NCBI GenBank assembly: GCA_032718865.1
Contig: JALUTQ010000035.1
Location: 372,001-436,000, forward strand
Source: Tilletia caries
Taxonomy: Eukaryota > Basidiomycota > Exobasidiomycetes > Tilletiales > Tilletiaceae
Length of the DNA stretch: 64,000 nucleotides
Direction: 5' to 3'
The notes under the pieces were generated by a model, which had not been told where the DNA came from, ran no database searches, and worked only from the letters and a program-made list of their open reading frames with translations. Position numbers and translations under genes: made by a program. Of this stretch, positions 34,001 to 45,100 are shown piece after piece; position 1 is the stretch's first letter; every line of letters begins with the position of its first letter.

Positions 34001-34530
34001 TGGGGCAGAAGATGCAGTGGGCTTATCATTCGCTGTACCCGGACTTCGTCGCGGGCGGCAGCGTCAACACCACGGAGCCATCACCGACACCGACACCAGC
34101 GGCACCAGAGGTCCGGGCGATCCACCTATCAAGTTCACTCCAAGCCACGCTCCAGGCGGCACATACGCTCACCCAGGTCCTCCTCCTCGACACACCGCCA
34201 CCCGCGCCGCCGCACGCAATGCACGAAGGACCCCTCTTCCACGCCTACCTCACCTCCCACTCCTCCTCGGACCTCTTCTGGACCGACGCAGAGCTCGACC
34301 AGGCGCGGAAGGAGGTGATGCATGCTGTCCTCGCGGGGGTGGACGAGGGTCAACTGGGGAGGGATCTGGAGGAGGAGAGGAGGGAGAAGAGGAGGAGGCA
34401 GAAGGCGGCTGCTGCTGCGACGGCGGCGGCGGCGGCGGTGGAGACGACGACGAAGAAAGATGCGGGAGGTGGGAAGGTCAATGAGAAGGCGGGTATTGCT
34501 AATCTGTATGCTGCGCTGTCTATCGAATGA
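31081..34530 (+). CDS. asteroid/XPG-like nuclease-domain protein (ASTE1-like)
   Basis: Exons 31081-31307 and 31380-34530 give 1,125 aa. The start MGVRGLTSF and GTAFVIDAYAFLF match the XPG N-terminal region of asteroid proteins. FVFDGVAP and the XPG-I-like MAPEEADPVIVALAGKLGG ... VSKDSDMFIF carry the expected acidic metal-ligand residues, and YVPIDSIAYIC follows. The C-terminal half is long and unusual, with acidic stretches and an Ala/Lys-rich end. Asteroid proteins belong to the FEN1/XPG superfamily of structure-specific nucleases; in humans ASTE1 acts in double-strand break repair. Cytosolic or nuclear, no signal peptide. The intron is GTCAGT...CAG and the phase matches. Confidence 0.83.
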
Positions 34531-36608
34531 ACGCAATCCTCCTGAAGGACATAGAGAATGAAGCTCAGACTCAGAAGGATTGAGAACAAGCGTGTGGTGT
34601 AGAAGTGAACAAAAGTAATGGGATTGCGCGCGCGGAAGAGAGGAGAGAAGAAGAGTATACAGAAGTTCGCGACCTTGCCAAAGGTCCTGTGTGTCCGGTC
34701 TTTAACCTCCGAGCCCTTCCCTGATAAACAGGGGGAGGATACGATGTATGCAAGGGGACCGAGCTGCCACTCCCGGTCCCTGCATCGGCAGTGGTGGCCA
34801 CGTACCCACAGCGCGCATCCGGCGCCTCTAGTTGCTGTGAGATGTGGCAGTCGATACGTGTAAGACATGGCAGAGCGAGGGAAAAGTCACGGTCCACGAA
34901 AACCTATAACGACGGATCGCTCGCGGGTGAATGCCGCTCGGGCTCGATGCCAGGTGGTGGCGAGGGGCGGGGAGGGAAGAAGCCTGTCGGTCACCTGGAC
35001 ATCCTTGAGCTATGCATGATATGCACCGAGTTGTCTTCTGTATGGGGTGAAGGGATGTGTGGGTTGGGTGGAGGGGGGGGGGTAAAGTCGAGATGAGGTG
35101 GGGGGGAATGGGGATGAGGATCTGGGTCAGGTCGAAGGTGGTCGGAGGGCCTGATTATATACCTTCGACCCTCCCTGGAAAAGCGGCCCTCTTTTGCCCT
35201 CTTTTGCCCTCTTTTGGTCTGTTTCTGATGTTGCCGTAGAGAGAGTGTCAGCGGATGAAGACTGTCCATGTCCACTATGCACCTTCTGCGAGGTTGAGGA
35301 CCCGTCCCGCCCCCAGCACGGCATTCACAGACGTGGAGCCTGCGACCGTAGCGACCCTCTCCTCTTGGACTTCGCCAAGAAACCTCGCCCTTGACCCACG
35401 TATGGCATGTCGAGCTGCGGTAGTACGAGGCTGGCAAGGAGGTTGGGCGGAGGAAGAGTGTCGAGGTCGTGACCATAACGAGGTTGGTCTTGAATGTAAA
35501 TGAATGCACACTGAGGCACGTGCTTGTTACGGACAGGCAGGCAGGCAGGCAGGCGTGGACGAGCCTTCCGTGGGATCTGATCGAAAGAACCACCGGCGCC
35601 AGGCGACCATTGCAGACGTTATCACCCTTGCTGGAGTCTCGACCTCCTTGCCGCAACGTTCATAGATCTGGAACGGTCCATGTTCCTATCCTGCACGCGT
35701 TCGGATCCAAGGGCACGCAGAAAAGGGGAGCCAGCACCGACCGTGAATTCCCAGCAGGAAATGGAGTGCAAGGCGTGATATGATCGAAGACTGGGGGTCA
35801 GAATCACATGGAATGGTTAGCAGGGGGCCAGTTTGACACTTGCTCTCGCTGCTAGCACTCACTCGAATCACGCTTGAGCATACCCAAGTTTGTTTGGGAA
35901 GGGCCACCGGCTGAGGATGACTCTGGTCACCCACCTCCTGGCCTCGTCGACTCTGTTCTCGAAACGAGGCTGTGTGCCACTGTGCCAGCGTTGATCTTGA
36001 TCATGCGGGATCCCTCGTGAATACTCTCAGTCGGCTGGAAGCTGGGAGCGCATCGAGTGGTGAACGCGCAGGGCCTGCTGCAGGATGCATGATCGCTGTG
36101 ATTGAGATCGGTATGATTGTGGACCCCTGGGATTCCTCGCCGACACCACTCACCATGCACCCTTCCTGAGGATTGTCAACAAGGCACGACAGCGAAGCGG
36201 GAAGACGCCGTTGAGCATTCATTGCCCTGTGGCCTGTGAACTTGCTGCAGGAGCTCATCAAGGAATCGGAGCAGGGAGATATGAGAGCAAAGATGAAGGA
36301 GGTGGAGAATCGGAACGGAGGAAAAAAGGTCGTGGAAGAATGTCAGTGAGTTCACGCTCGCAGTATGTCAATGCCCGAAGAATCTGAAAGCAGCGAGACA
36401 GGACAGACGGCCCCGGCACCAGTTATTGAAGTCCGGCCTTGTCCCGTGCAAGAAAGGCTTCTAAGAGGCAGGACCCGTGCGATACGGACAGTGAGAGGAC
36501 TGGATTTGGCTATTTGATCCAAAGCGCAGTTGTCCGGGACAGTCTTGAATCGAAAAAGAAACACAGGCAGAAATGGGAAGGGGGAGAGACATAAAGGATA
36601 CGCAGCTG
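34531..36608 (-). other. interval without an annotated gene; coding-like minus-strand fragments at 35.3-36.2 kb
   Basis: Short open segments with natural-looking composition occur on the minus strand (for example DQPRYGHDLDTLPPPNLLAS within 35325-35519, and WEFTVGAGSPFLRALGSER within 35622-35807). Consensus donors and acceptors are near, but I could not join them into one frame. A CCCTCTTTTG repeat (three copies, 35188-35217) is also present. Could be an unrecognised or degraded gene. Confidence 0.25.
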
Positions 36609-37557
36609 TTACGTTTCCGCCTCCGTCTTCTCCGAGCAAAAGGGTCCGCCGTGGGCCGTCCTGCTGTGGCGGACCGCGGAATCGACCTGCTTCGTCTCGG
36701 GGGATGAGGTCGAACGTCCTTGGCGGCTCCGACACTCGCAGCGCTGACATGAGGTTGGCGTGACCATGTCCGGGCGCTGGACGCCATGGTACTGCCTTGA
36801 CGAATCGCTTGGACCGAGAACGACGCTGGTCATTGTGTCGAGGGAGAGTCGTCGTAGCAGGTCGTCCTGGGTCGGCAGAGAGAATGGACTCGCCCCGTGG
36901 ACGTTCGAGCAGCACAGGTGCAGGTGGTTGCTGGCCTGTCTGACGAGGCGAGTGGGATGCGAAGTTGAGGGAGGTGGTTGCCCGCGTCCGTCGAGCTTGG
37001 ACTCGGCTGTCAGAGCAGGCCTGTTGAGGTGAAAGTACCGCTCACGTCCCATCCTGCCTGGTCCCTTGAAGTCTCGAAGCCATTTCCGGAGAGGAATGCA
37101 GGTGGCGCCGGGCAAGATAGGATTGGTGTTATGAAGCTTGTCTTGGAGGGCAGATCCAAGGCCTTGACGTCGCAGCCGGTAGGATACCAAAAGGAGAGAT
37201 TCCCCGTCTTGGGGGGCCTCAGGGCAGACTTCGCACCGCCTTCTTTTGGTCGGCGTCGGCTGAATCCGCGAGGGCCTGCCGAAGAAGATCCGTGACACGC
37301 ATTCGGGGATGAAGCGATGAAGTGCCGTCCGAGACGATGTCACCGAAGAAGGTATAGCCATCCAACCTTGGCTGCGACGAGGGTCCGGCCGAAAGCTGGT
37401 AGATGACTTGATAAGACACGTCCTTGCCGTCCTTACACCGCATGTTGCTCGATGGAACGGAACGTGATGCAGGGACCGCCGGAGTGAACCTGACGCCGAG
37501 GGCAGATGCTTGGCGAGCCTGAGTAGTATATACGCCCTTGAGGAACTCGGCCCTCAT
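36609..37557 (-). CDS. tentative uncharacterised multi-exon gene
   Basis: A consistent model is 37344-37557, 37046-37275 and 36609-36935 (256 aa, stop TAA at 36609-36611). The last intron is well supported (GTGAGC donor at 37045, CAG acceptor next to 36935, phase 0 on both sides). The first junction is ambiguous: either a 68-nt intron (GTGACA...CAG) or a 74-nt one (GTGCGA...AAG), and the first frame can also run on alone to a stop at 37219. Readable segments include SYQVIYQLSAGPSS, NLSFWYPTGCDVKALDLPSK and LDTMTSVVLGPSDSSRQYHG. A TATATAC lies upstream at about 37692-37698. No family recognised. Confidence 0.38.
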
Positions 37558-37740
37558 GCCTCATTCAGCACCTGTGCCGACACCGATGCTCACGCTCGCG
37601 CGTTTGGGCCATCCGTCTTCTCACACCCATGTCTCGGGGGCCCGTACTCATCGTCGGCGACATGCACCGTAGATCCGAGAGGGCAGACCGCAGGATGTGC
37701 GTATATACCGCGTGCCGACGGAGAGGAAGGCAAAATGGGC

Positions 37741-38324
37741 GAATGTCCCCCAGACCTGTTCGCTCACTCGGACGTCAGACCTTTGACCCGATAAGTACCC
37801 GGTCCCACAAGCCTGTAAATAACATTCTCTTGCCCTGTAACTGTCATCCGTTGAACCTGGAAAAAGCTTTAGTATATCCACCGTTCCCCCTTTAAGGACA
37901 CTCTCTACCCGACACAGACCCCAAACCCAAAGTTTCCCAGACGCTTAGCTTGGGGTTTTAGAACATATTTCCACCAGCACATCATCAACAATTCCTTGCA
38001 AACGTGTATTTTTTTCAAGGAAGTATCTCTCCAAACCCGGACGTCTCCTTGGTCGTTTTGTTGGCGTTTTCTGCTCCCAAAAGATGAGCCTGAACGGACG
38101 TGTTTTGATGGTGCTGGAGCCTTTTCGTTGCGGATGTGCTGAAGTAATAATTGGTAATTATTTCCGAAAATCTTACCAAAAATTCAGCTTTAAATTTGAC
38201 CTCTTAACTGGGGAGCGGATGTCTTTGGAGGAGGAACAGTGGTGCCGGACAGGATCAACGGATGTCTGCCTTAAAGGATCGACGGAAATTTGCTCGAGTG
38301 AGCGAACAGGTCTGGGGGACATTC
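37741..38324. mobile_element. TIR element, 584 bp, superfamily unknown
   Basis: Perfect 30-bp inverted repeats at 37741-37770 and 38295-38324, beginning GAATGTCCCCCAGACCTGTT. No obvious target duplication and no transposase. The first nine bases, GAATGTCCC, are also the ends of the foldback-like element at 25225-25951. The Ty3 element begins nine bases after its right end. Confidence 0.65.
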
Positions 38325-38333
38325 CACTAACTT

Positions 38334-38591
38334 TGTAACGGACAGTGTGAGAAGGGTCAGGCGAACTAGGTACGGGCTTTGGGGTCTGGTGGGTCGGGAT
38401 CTGGTGGGGCTGCTTGGAAGGTCGAGATCGATGGTCGATGGGTACTACTGGTGAGGATCGGGGCGAGATCCACGGTCATGAAGGAGGAATTTCTCGTCTC
38501 ATTGCTGCGCACGACTTCGACTGTAACGTACACACACTTGAATCCTGATACATTTCCCAATTCTCATTTACAGATTCGGTTTCTTGTTACA
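38334..38591 (+). repeat. 5' LTR of the Ty3 element
   Basis: 258 bp, TGTAACGGACAG...CTTGTTACA. Matches 46096-46354 except for a small change after CGGACAG and one T/A difference (AATCCTGATAC versus AATCCAGATAC). Confidence 0.95.
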
Positions 38592-38721
38592 CTTGGTAGC
38601 TCCGCCTCGTCCCAGCGCAGCGCACACGGAACAACGAGGGAACAGACACAGCAAGACCTGGCGAAGCGCCAGACAGCTTGCTTGCATTCCGCCTTCGGTT
38701 GCCTCAAGAGCAGCTCTTGTT

Positions 38722-40914
38722 ATGGCGACAACACAAACGACGAAGGCGAAGGCTGGAAACGTTCCAGCATCGGAGGCCCAGCAGGGCCGGGCCTCGACTT
38801 CCAGCGCATCTGGAATACCTCGACCACAAACCGGACATCCAGTCGGATCGGTCATGTCGACACCGGCGCAGAAGACTCGGGAAGAGCGACTTGAAGAGCT
38901 CTCCCGACTTCGGACGCAGCAAACGGAAACTCCTTCGGACGAGGAGCGGGATCGAAAGCAGAGGGAGGCTATCGAAGCCCTGCTCAAGATCAAGGAGGAC
39001 CAAAAACGGAAGGACAAGGAGCGACGAGAGCGACGTCGAACGATCCATCAACTAGAGAAGGAACTCAACCCTTCTGGATCTCGACAGTCCTCAAGTTCCG
39101 GCGAGTCCGACCAAACGACGTCGACAAGGGCGCGAGGTTCGACGTCAGCCTCGGGTGCAAAAAGGATCGGAGACTTGGAGTCTAAGAACCAATCACTCGA
39201 GCAAGAGCTGCAGCAGCTTCGACTCGGCCAGGGTCGACAACTCTCTCAGCCGAGCTCGGACTCCACGGTCATCCAACAACGAGGTCAAGTGCAAGACGTT
39301 CCGAGATCTAGTCTTGGATTTCCTCTCGGCATGACTCCCTCACAGCAATTCGCGGCGCAGTCACCGATCGAGACGATGATCTTTCCTCGACCTCAGCAAC
39401 AGCCGCCGACTACTCCTTACGGCATGCACTTCCCTCAGTACCAGACACCGCAGCTTCCCACTCAACGCTCCGGAGTCCAACCTTACATGCGCACTTCAAG
39501 ACCACCGGGCTTGTCTGCCGTGACGATGTCGACTCCGGACCGTCCTACATATGGACAACCGAGCGAGCGACAAAGAGGCAAGCAGCGGGACCAGGATGAC
39601 GGAGGACCTGGTGGTGGAGAACCCAGTGGTGGGGGGCGCGGTGGAGACGGAGATGGAGGGAGAGGACCGGGTGGTGAACCAGGTGGTGGCGGCAACGGAC
39701 CTGGAGGAGGCGACGGAGGGGGCGACGGTGATGGTGGCGGCCCGCACAGGGATGATTGGAGGATCGATCGGTCAAATCAACAAGGCTTCTCAACCCAAAA
39801 GGTCCCAAGAGCCACCGATATTGGCAAGTTCGATCCCAAGCGTCGTCGCGCTCTGGCTTTCTGGGTTCGACTCGAACACTTCCGAGAGGGAGGAGTTTAC
39901 ACCGATGCGGCGATCATCTCAATCCTCCACGGTTGCTTCGAAGGGGAGGCAAATGATTGGTGGGATACGGTCTGGCCTCGACCCATGAACTGGGACGAGT
40001 GGCGGGAGACATTCTTCCGACGATGGACCGGCAATCCGAACGTCGTGTCGAAGCGACTTGAGGCGCGTCGATTCAAGCCGGAGAAGGAAACCTTGTCGCA
40101 ATACCTGTACGACAAGTACTGGCTGGTTGGGGAACAAGGAGTGGCAAGAATGGTCAGCCGATCACATCTCCGAGGAGAGGTTCCTCGGTTCTCCGTGCCG
40201 GAGATACTCCAGCATCGATCCGTCGGGGATCTGCTCGAGATCGTCCACGATGGACTTCCTCCGGACTGGCAAGAGCGAACGTTGGATACGCTCGAGAACT
40301 CGCCAACCTGGGAGGACTACGTCCAGAAGATGGTTCGCCGAGAGGGGGTGCTGCGGGGTTCGCTTTACCCATCTCGATATGGGTCGGACTTTCCTGAGGA
40401 TAGCCCGGGAGAGAAGGAGAGCCGTCCGCGACGAAGATCAGCCAATCTTCCACGGTCAGTCGGGGCTTCTTCGTCGGCCACGACATCATTCAGACCGCAA
40501 ACCCCACCAAGACGTTCGGGCCAACGGTCGACTTCCCAGCTGTCCGACACCGAGCGTCAGCAACGTCGAAAAGACCGCGAGACGGGTTCCTGCTTTCTTT
40601 GCCACAAGCCAGGTCATGCGGCGGCTGATTGCAAGTCACACCCGGAGCAGGCTAAGATCGCACGGCGCGTGGAGAAGGAGTTCGTAGCGAGGGTGTTGGC
40701 TGGAAGACAGGAGTCGAGTGAGGAGGATTTGTCTTCTGATGGAGGTGCAGAGGCAAGTCCGATTCGACGAAGGAGAGGACATCAAGGAGGTAGGGACACG
40801 ATCAGGGGATTCGTCCTCCGAAGACCCTCGATACGATGTCAAGGCAATACGCGTTCGGACCGTTGTCCGACGCCTTCGGAGCACACAGGCCGACGGACCG
40901 GGTCGTCTTCATGA
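38722..40914 (+). CDS. Ty3 gag
   Basis: 730 aa from ATG 38722. N-terminal charged coiled-coil region (REERLEELSRLRTQQTE, KIKEDQKRKDKERRERRR), a long Gly/Asp-rich linker (GGEPGGGGNGPGGGDGGGDG), then a capsid-like region with FEGEANDWWDTVWPRPMNWD and WRETFFRRW typical of Ty3 gag, and a CCHC zinc knuckle CFLCHKPGHAAADC near residue 630. The frame stops at 40914; the protease lies in the +1 frame and overlaps. Confidence 0.9.
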   Translation: MATTQTTKAKAGNVPASEAQQGRASTSSASGIPRPQTGHPVGSVMSTPAQKTREERLEELSRLRTQQTETPSDEERDRKQREAIEALLKIKEDQKRKDKERRERRRTIHQLEKELNPSGSRQSSSSGESDQTTSTRARGSTSASGAKRIGDLESKNQSLEQELQQLRLGQGRQLSQPSSDSTVIQQRGQVQDVPRSSLGFPLGMTPSQQFAAQSPIETMIFPRPQQQPPTTPYGMHFPQYQTPQLPTQRSGVQPYMRTSRPPGLSAVTMSTPDRPTYGQPSERQRGKQRDQDDGGPGGGEPSGGGRGGDGDGGRGPGGEPGGGGNGPGGGDGGGDGDGGGPHRDDWRIDRSNQQGFSTQKVPRATDIGKFDPKRRRALAFWVRLEHFREGGVYTDAAIISILHGCFEGEANDWWDTVWPRPMNWDEWRETFFRRWTGNPNVVSKRLEARRFKPEKETLSQYLYDKYWLVGEQGVARMVSRSHLRGEVPRFSVPEILQHRSVGDLLEIVHDGLPPDWQERTLDTLENSPTWEDYVQKMVRREGVLRGSLYPSRYGSDFPEDSPGEKESRPRRRSANLPRSVGASSSATTSFRPQTPPRRSGQRSTSQLSDTERQQRRKDRETGSCFLCHKPGHAAADCKSHPEQAKIARRVEKEFVARVLAGRQESSEEDLSSDGGAEASPIRRRRGHQGGRDTIRGFVLRRPSIRCQGNTRSDRCPTPSEHTGRRTGSSS

Positions 40915-41347
40915 ATCAGCCTCTGCATACAAGCTGGCAGTTTGGCTGAATCGAAGCAACGACGTCTATTGCCTCACCCCTTACGAACTCCTCGTCGACT
41001 CGGGATCGGAAATCAGTCTGATCTCGACGCAAGCGGCTCGCAAGATTGCTCCCAACGCTATTTGGCACCCACCACAGCCAATCGAGTTGCACGCGTTCGA
41101 CGACGGACTGCCCCAGCGGACGAAGGCGGTCATCATGCTGCCTATTGTCTTCGAATGCGAGGATGGAGACCGCACGGAGATGTGCGAATTTCACGTGGTC
41201 GATCGGTGCTCGGATGGTTGGTTGTTGGGAGTCGACAACATCAAGAACTTGGGGATGCTTTGTGATCCCACGAGCTGGACGGTTGAATTCAAGAGAGGGA
41301 CTCTTCAACGGGCGAACATGTTGTTCCTAAGGTTGTCCCCGGAGTAA
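40739..41347 (+). pseudogene. Ty3 protease region, truncated by a MITE insertion
   Basis: The +1 frame relative to gag, overlapping it by about 175 nt. It holds the aspartic protease motif LLVDSGSEISLI and a GWLLGVDNIKNLGM segment. The frame runs into the left end of the inserted MITE and stops at the TAA 41345-41347, inside the insertion. Without the insertion the same frame would continue directly into the reverse-transcriptase frame after 42115. Expression by +1 frameshifting from gag is inferred from the frame arrangement. Confidence 0.85.
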
Positions 41348-42107
41348 CGCGGAGGGCTCCGCCTCCGCACTTCCAAATTCCGCCGGAATTTTGACTTTCT
41401 GAGGCGAGCTCCGCCTCCGCAGACTAAGACAGAGCGGAAAAAAACCAGCTCCGCGTTCCGACGGAATTATACAAAAGTTGAAATCCCAGCTCCGCGCTCC
41501 GCGTTTTTTCTGTGCGTTTTCGTAATGCTCCTCCGTGCTCCGTGTATGCGGAGCTCGGAATTCCGTCGGAGCGCAGTGGTGGTATAAGTTGCTCTCAGAA
41601 TGACTCTAATACACTCAGAGCTATACATTCACCATCCGACATTGTTGCGGTATTGACTCCAGTGCTATTTTGAAGCTCTCAACGGATGATGGTGCCTGTT
41701 TTATCCCCTGCGGGTGTCTCGAGGATGCCTATTTTTCTCGAAATTCCGCTCTTTCCGCGGAATTTTTGCGGAATTCCGGCGGAGCGCACCCAAAATGAGG
41801 TCACGTGACCCTTATTTTTCAACTATCACGTGACCTCATAGCTCCGTCGGAATTCCGCGGAAATTCCGCCGGAATTTTCACACAATTTTGACGACTCCGC
41901 GCTCCGCACTTTTTGGCAAGTGGGCTCAGGATTGGGCTCCGCCTCCGCACAAATTCCGGCGGAGTCTTCCAAGCGGACTCCGTGCTTTTTTAAGATCAAA
42001 AGTTTCTCAAAAGTGAGCTCCGCGCTCCGCCTCCGGCGGAGCCCTCCGTCGGAGGAGTGCGGAGTCCGCAAAACCCCAGCTCCGCGTCAACTCCGGGGAC
42101 AACCTTA
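41328..42107. mobile_element. hAT-type MITE nested in the Ty3 pol region, 780 bp
   Basis: Perfect 18-bp inverted ends TAAGGTTGTCCCCGGAGT and a perfect 8-bp duplication GTTGTTCC at 41320-41327 and 42108-42115. An 8-bp duplication is typical of hAT elements. The interior is densely repetitive (GCTCCGC, CTCCGCCTCCGC, AATTCCGCCGGAATT palindromes) and has no ORF of its own. Confidence 0.93.
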
Positions 42108-45100
42108 GTTGTTCCCGGAAGGAGGTACAGGTGCTGGTAAGTCGAGCAAGGACAGTCTTACAATCTCGAAGGCTGACCTCGACACTATCCACGACATACA
42201 GAATGAATCGCGAGGACAAGCAACGGTTGACTTGTCGGGCCTAAGTCAGACAGACGACACGATCATCGAAGAGCTTGAAATCGACATCCCGAGTTCAGAG
42301 ACAAAACCTGCTGTTGCGACTTCTGCTGCGTTGACGACTGAACAAAGAAAGCGCTTATCTGAGGAACTTGCGAGACATGAGGTATGGCCGACGAAGCGGA
42401 GGCCTATCGGCTTGTACAAGCATGGCGTTTTCGATATCAAGCTCAAGATCGGACAAGAGAACTGGACCCACAGCGAACCTCCTCGACGGACGTCACCTGC
42501 CCAGAAGGAAGCCATCGACAAGACCTTGGAAGAGCACGATGAAATGGGTCTTTCGGAACCGGGTGAGAGTCCTTATACGTCTGGAATCGTGCTCGTCCCA
42601 CAGAAGGATAAGATCCGACTCTGCAACGACTACCGACCCCTGAACTCGGTGACGGAAGACGATCAATACTTCCTTCCAACGACTGACGAGGTTCACGACT
42701 GTTTGCATGACTCACATTTCTTCACCATTGTAGATTGCAACAAAGGATATCACCAGTTCGGTCTCTCCGATCGAGCCCGTCTTCTCCTCGCCTTTGCCAC
42801 GTATCGAGGAGTTCGAATTTGGAACCGCATGCCATTCGGTCCGAAGAACGCTGTTGCTTTCTTTCAACGCACAATCGACAAGATCTTAGGCAAATATCGA
42901 CGCAAGTGTGCAATTGCTTATCTCGACGACATCATCATCTTCTCCCCCGACTTTGACAGTCATGTCCGGGACGTCGGTAACGTTTTGGAAGGAGCTAGCA
43001 GACGCAGGACTAACGATCGCGCCGAAGAAGTGTGCCTTTGCTTTTAAATCTCTTCAGGTGCTTGGGTATCGGGCGACGGAACTCGGCACTATGGTCGACG
43101 AAGAAAAGGTGAAGGCGGTCAAGGCCTTGCCCTCTCCGAAAACGGCTACTGAAGCAAGACGACTCTTCGCCATGGCATCATGGTACCGAAGGTTCATTCC
43201 CAGGTTTGCGATCTTGGCGAGACCGATGAATAAAGCCATCAATCGACAACCTTTCGCCTGGACCGAGATCGAAGAGGACGCCATGACGAAAATCAAAGAG
43301 GCCTTGACGACTCCTCCCGTGTTGCGAAGAGCCGACTTTAAACGACCGTTTATCCTCGATGTGGACGCCTCTGCTGTCGGTTTCGGTGCTGCTTTGATCC
43401 AGAAGGACGATGAAGGTAAGGAACATCCAATCATCTTCCTGTCTCGACAAACAAAGGATGCAGAACGACGATACCCTGCCACTCACCTCGAGCTTCAAGC
43501 CATCGAGTGGGCCGTGAAGAAACTTCGACACTACCTGGACGGAGGGAAGATGACCGTCAGGAGCGACCACAAGGCTTTGCTGTGGCTCTGGAATCTAAAA
43601 TCAACTGACCTCTCTCACCGTCTCCAGAGACTAAATCTTTCCCTAGCACCTCTTCGGGAAAAGATCAAGATCGAGTACCGCAAGGGTACATCGAACCAGG
43701 TGGCGGATGCTCTCTCCAGAGCCCCGGTGGAAGAGGAGGACACGACAAAAGATGAAATCATGATGCAAATACCCATCAAAGAAGAAAAAGAACCAGAACA
43801 TCAAAAGAAGAAGAGCGCATTGGTGGCGACGCTCGATTCCCATTCCCAAACCCTTTTCCAAAACAAAGTCTCAACCTCTAAGAATGCAGCTTCTCAATCC
43901 CTCTCCCAAACCAAACTCTCTACCTCTCAGAACACAGTAACAGCCGATTCAACATCTCAAGAAATTCCCACAACAACCAGCAGCTCGTTGACCTTCGACA
44001 TCGACGAGAAGACAAGCTGGGCAAAAGCGTATCGACAAGACCCCCATTATCAACGAATTTGGCGACGCTTGGTCAACAACGACAAGTCTCGCCGACAAAC
44101 GGAGGATGCTGAGGAGGATACGGGGAACTATGCGGCTAGAGGAAAAAGAGATCGCGTGGGGAGCGAAGGGTCGCAAGCGGACGAGGAAAAGAAGAAGTTA
44201 GAACAGGAAGGGCTGAAGGAGAAGGTCGATGTCGATGAGAGGAAGGAACTGGGGAAGATGAAGAAGGGTGGTCGAGGCTGGGAACGTTTGAGGAGCTGGA
44301 AGCCGAGTCGGTCGAGGAAGGGAAAGGACGGACACAATGGAGGACGGGTTCATGATGATGGGAAGGATTTGAAGAAGGAGAAGGGCGGACACAATGGAGG
44401 ACTTGGTCGAGATGATGGGCAGGATTTGGTTGCTGGAGGGAACGAGAAGGAGGAGGTGGACATTCAGGAGAAGGAGACGTCCCCGATGACTGAAGGTGCG
44501 TCCGGATCGACTCGTCGTCGAAGCCCAAGACTCAAGACAAGTCGAAGGACACGACGCTCGAAGCCACCGACCCAGTTCTTCGTTCAAGAAGGCTTCTTGT
44601 TCGAACGAAAGGGGTCGAGTACGGACGAAGTTGTCAAGCTATGCGTTCCAGAGGAAAAGATTCCGCTCGTGATCCATGAGTTCCACAACTCATCTCGAGC
44701 CGGGCATCCTTCCTCACAGCGGACGATCGATGCGATGAAGGAAACGTTTACGTTCCCTGACTTCAGCAAGCGGATCAAAGAGCACGTCAAGTCTTGCTTT
44801 GAGTGCCAGCTCAACAAGACCCGACACCACCTACCTTATGGGGAACTGCATCCGATCTTCAGCCCGTCACAAGTCTTCCACACCATTGGGATCGACTTTG
44901 TCACAGGTTTGACGCCGAACGGTCGCGAACACTACGACTCCATCACGGTCTGTGCCGATAAGTTCTCGAAGTTCGCGTTCTTTTGGCCTTCGAAGACCAC
45001 CGATACAGCTTCGGACACCGCGCAACGTTTCCTCGAGCGGGTCTACCCCTACACCGGCCTGCCGCAGCGAATCATCTCTGACAGAGATGTGCGGTTCACG

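Noticed and set aside
31417..34530. Starting the asteroid-like protein at 31417
   Set aside because: That start lacks the XPG N-terminal MGVRGL segment; the upstream exon 31081-31307 joins in phase.
38084..38338. 84-codon ORF with ATG just before the Ty3 element
   Set aside because: Lies almost wholly inside the TIR element 37741-38324 and has no recognisable features.
42960..43030. Programmed frameshift in Ty3 pol
   Set aside because: Ty3-type programmed shifts lie between gag and pol, not within RT; a homopolymer indel is simpler.
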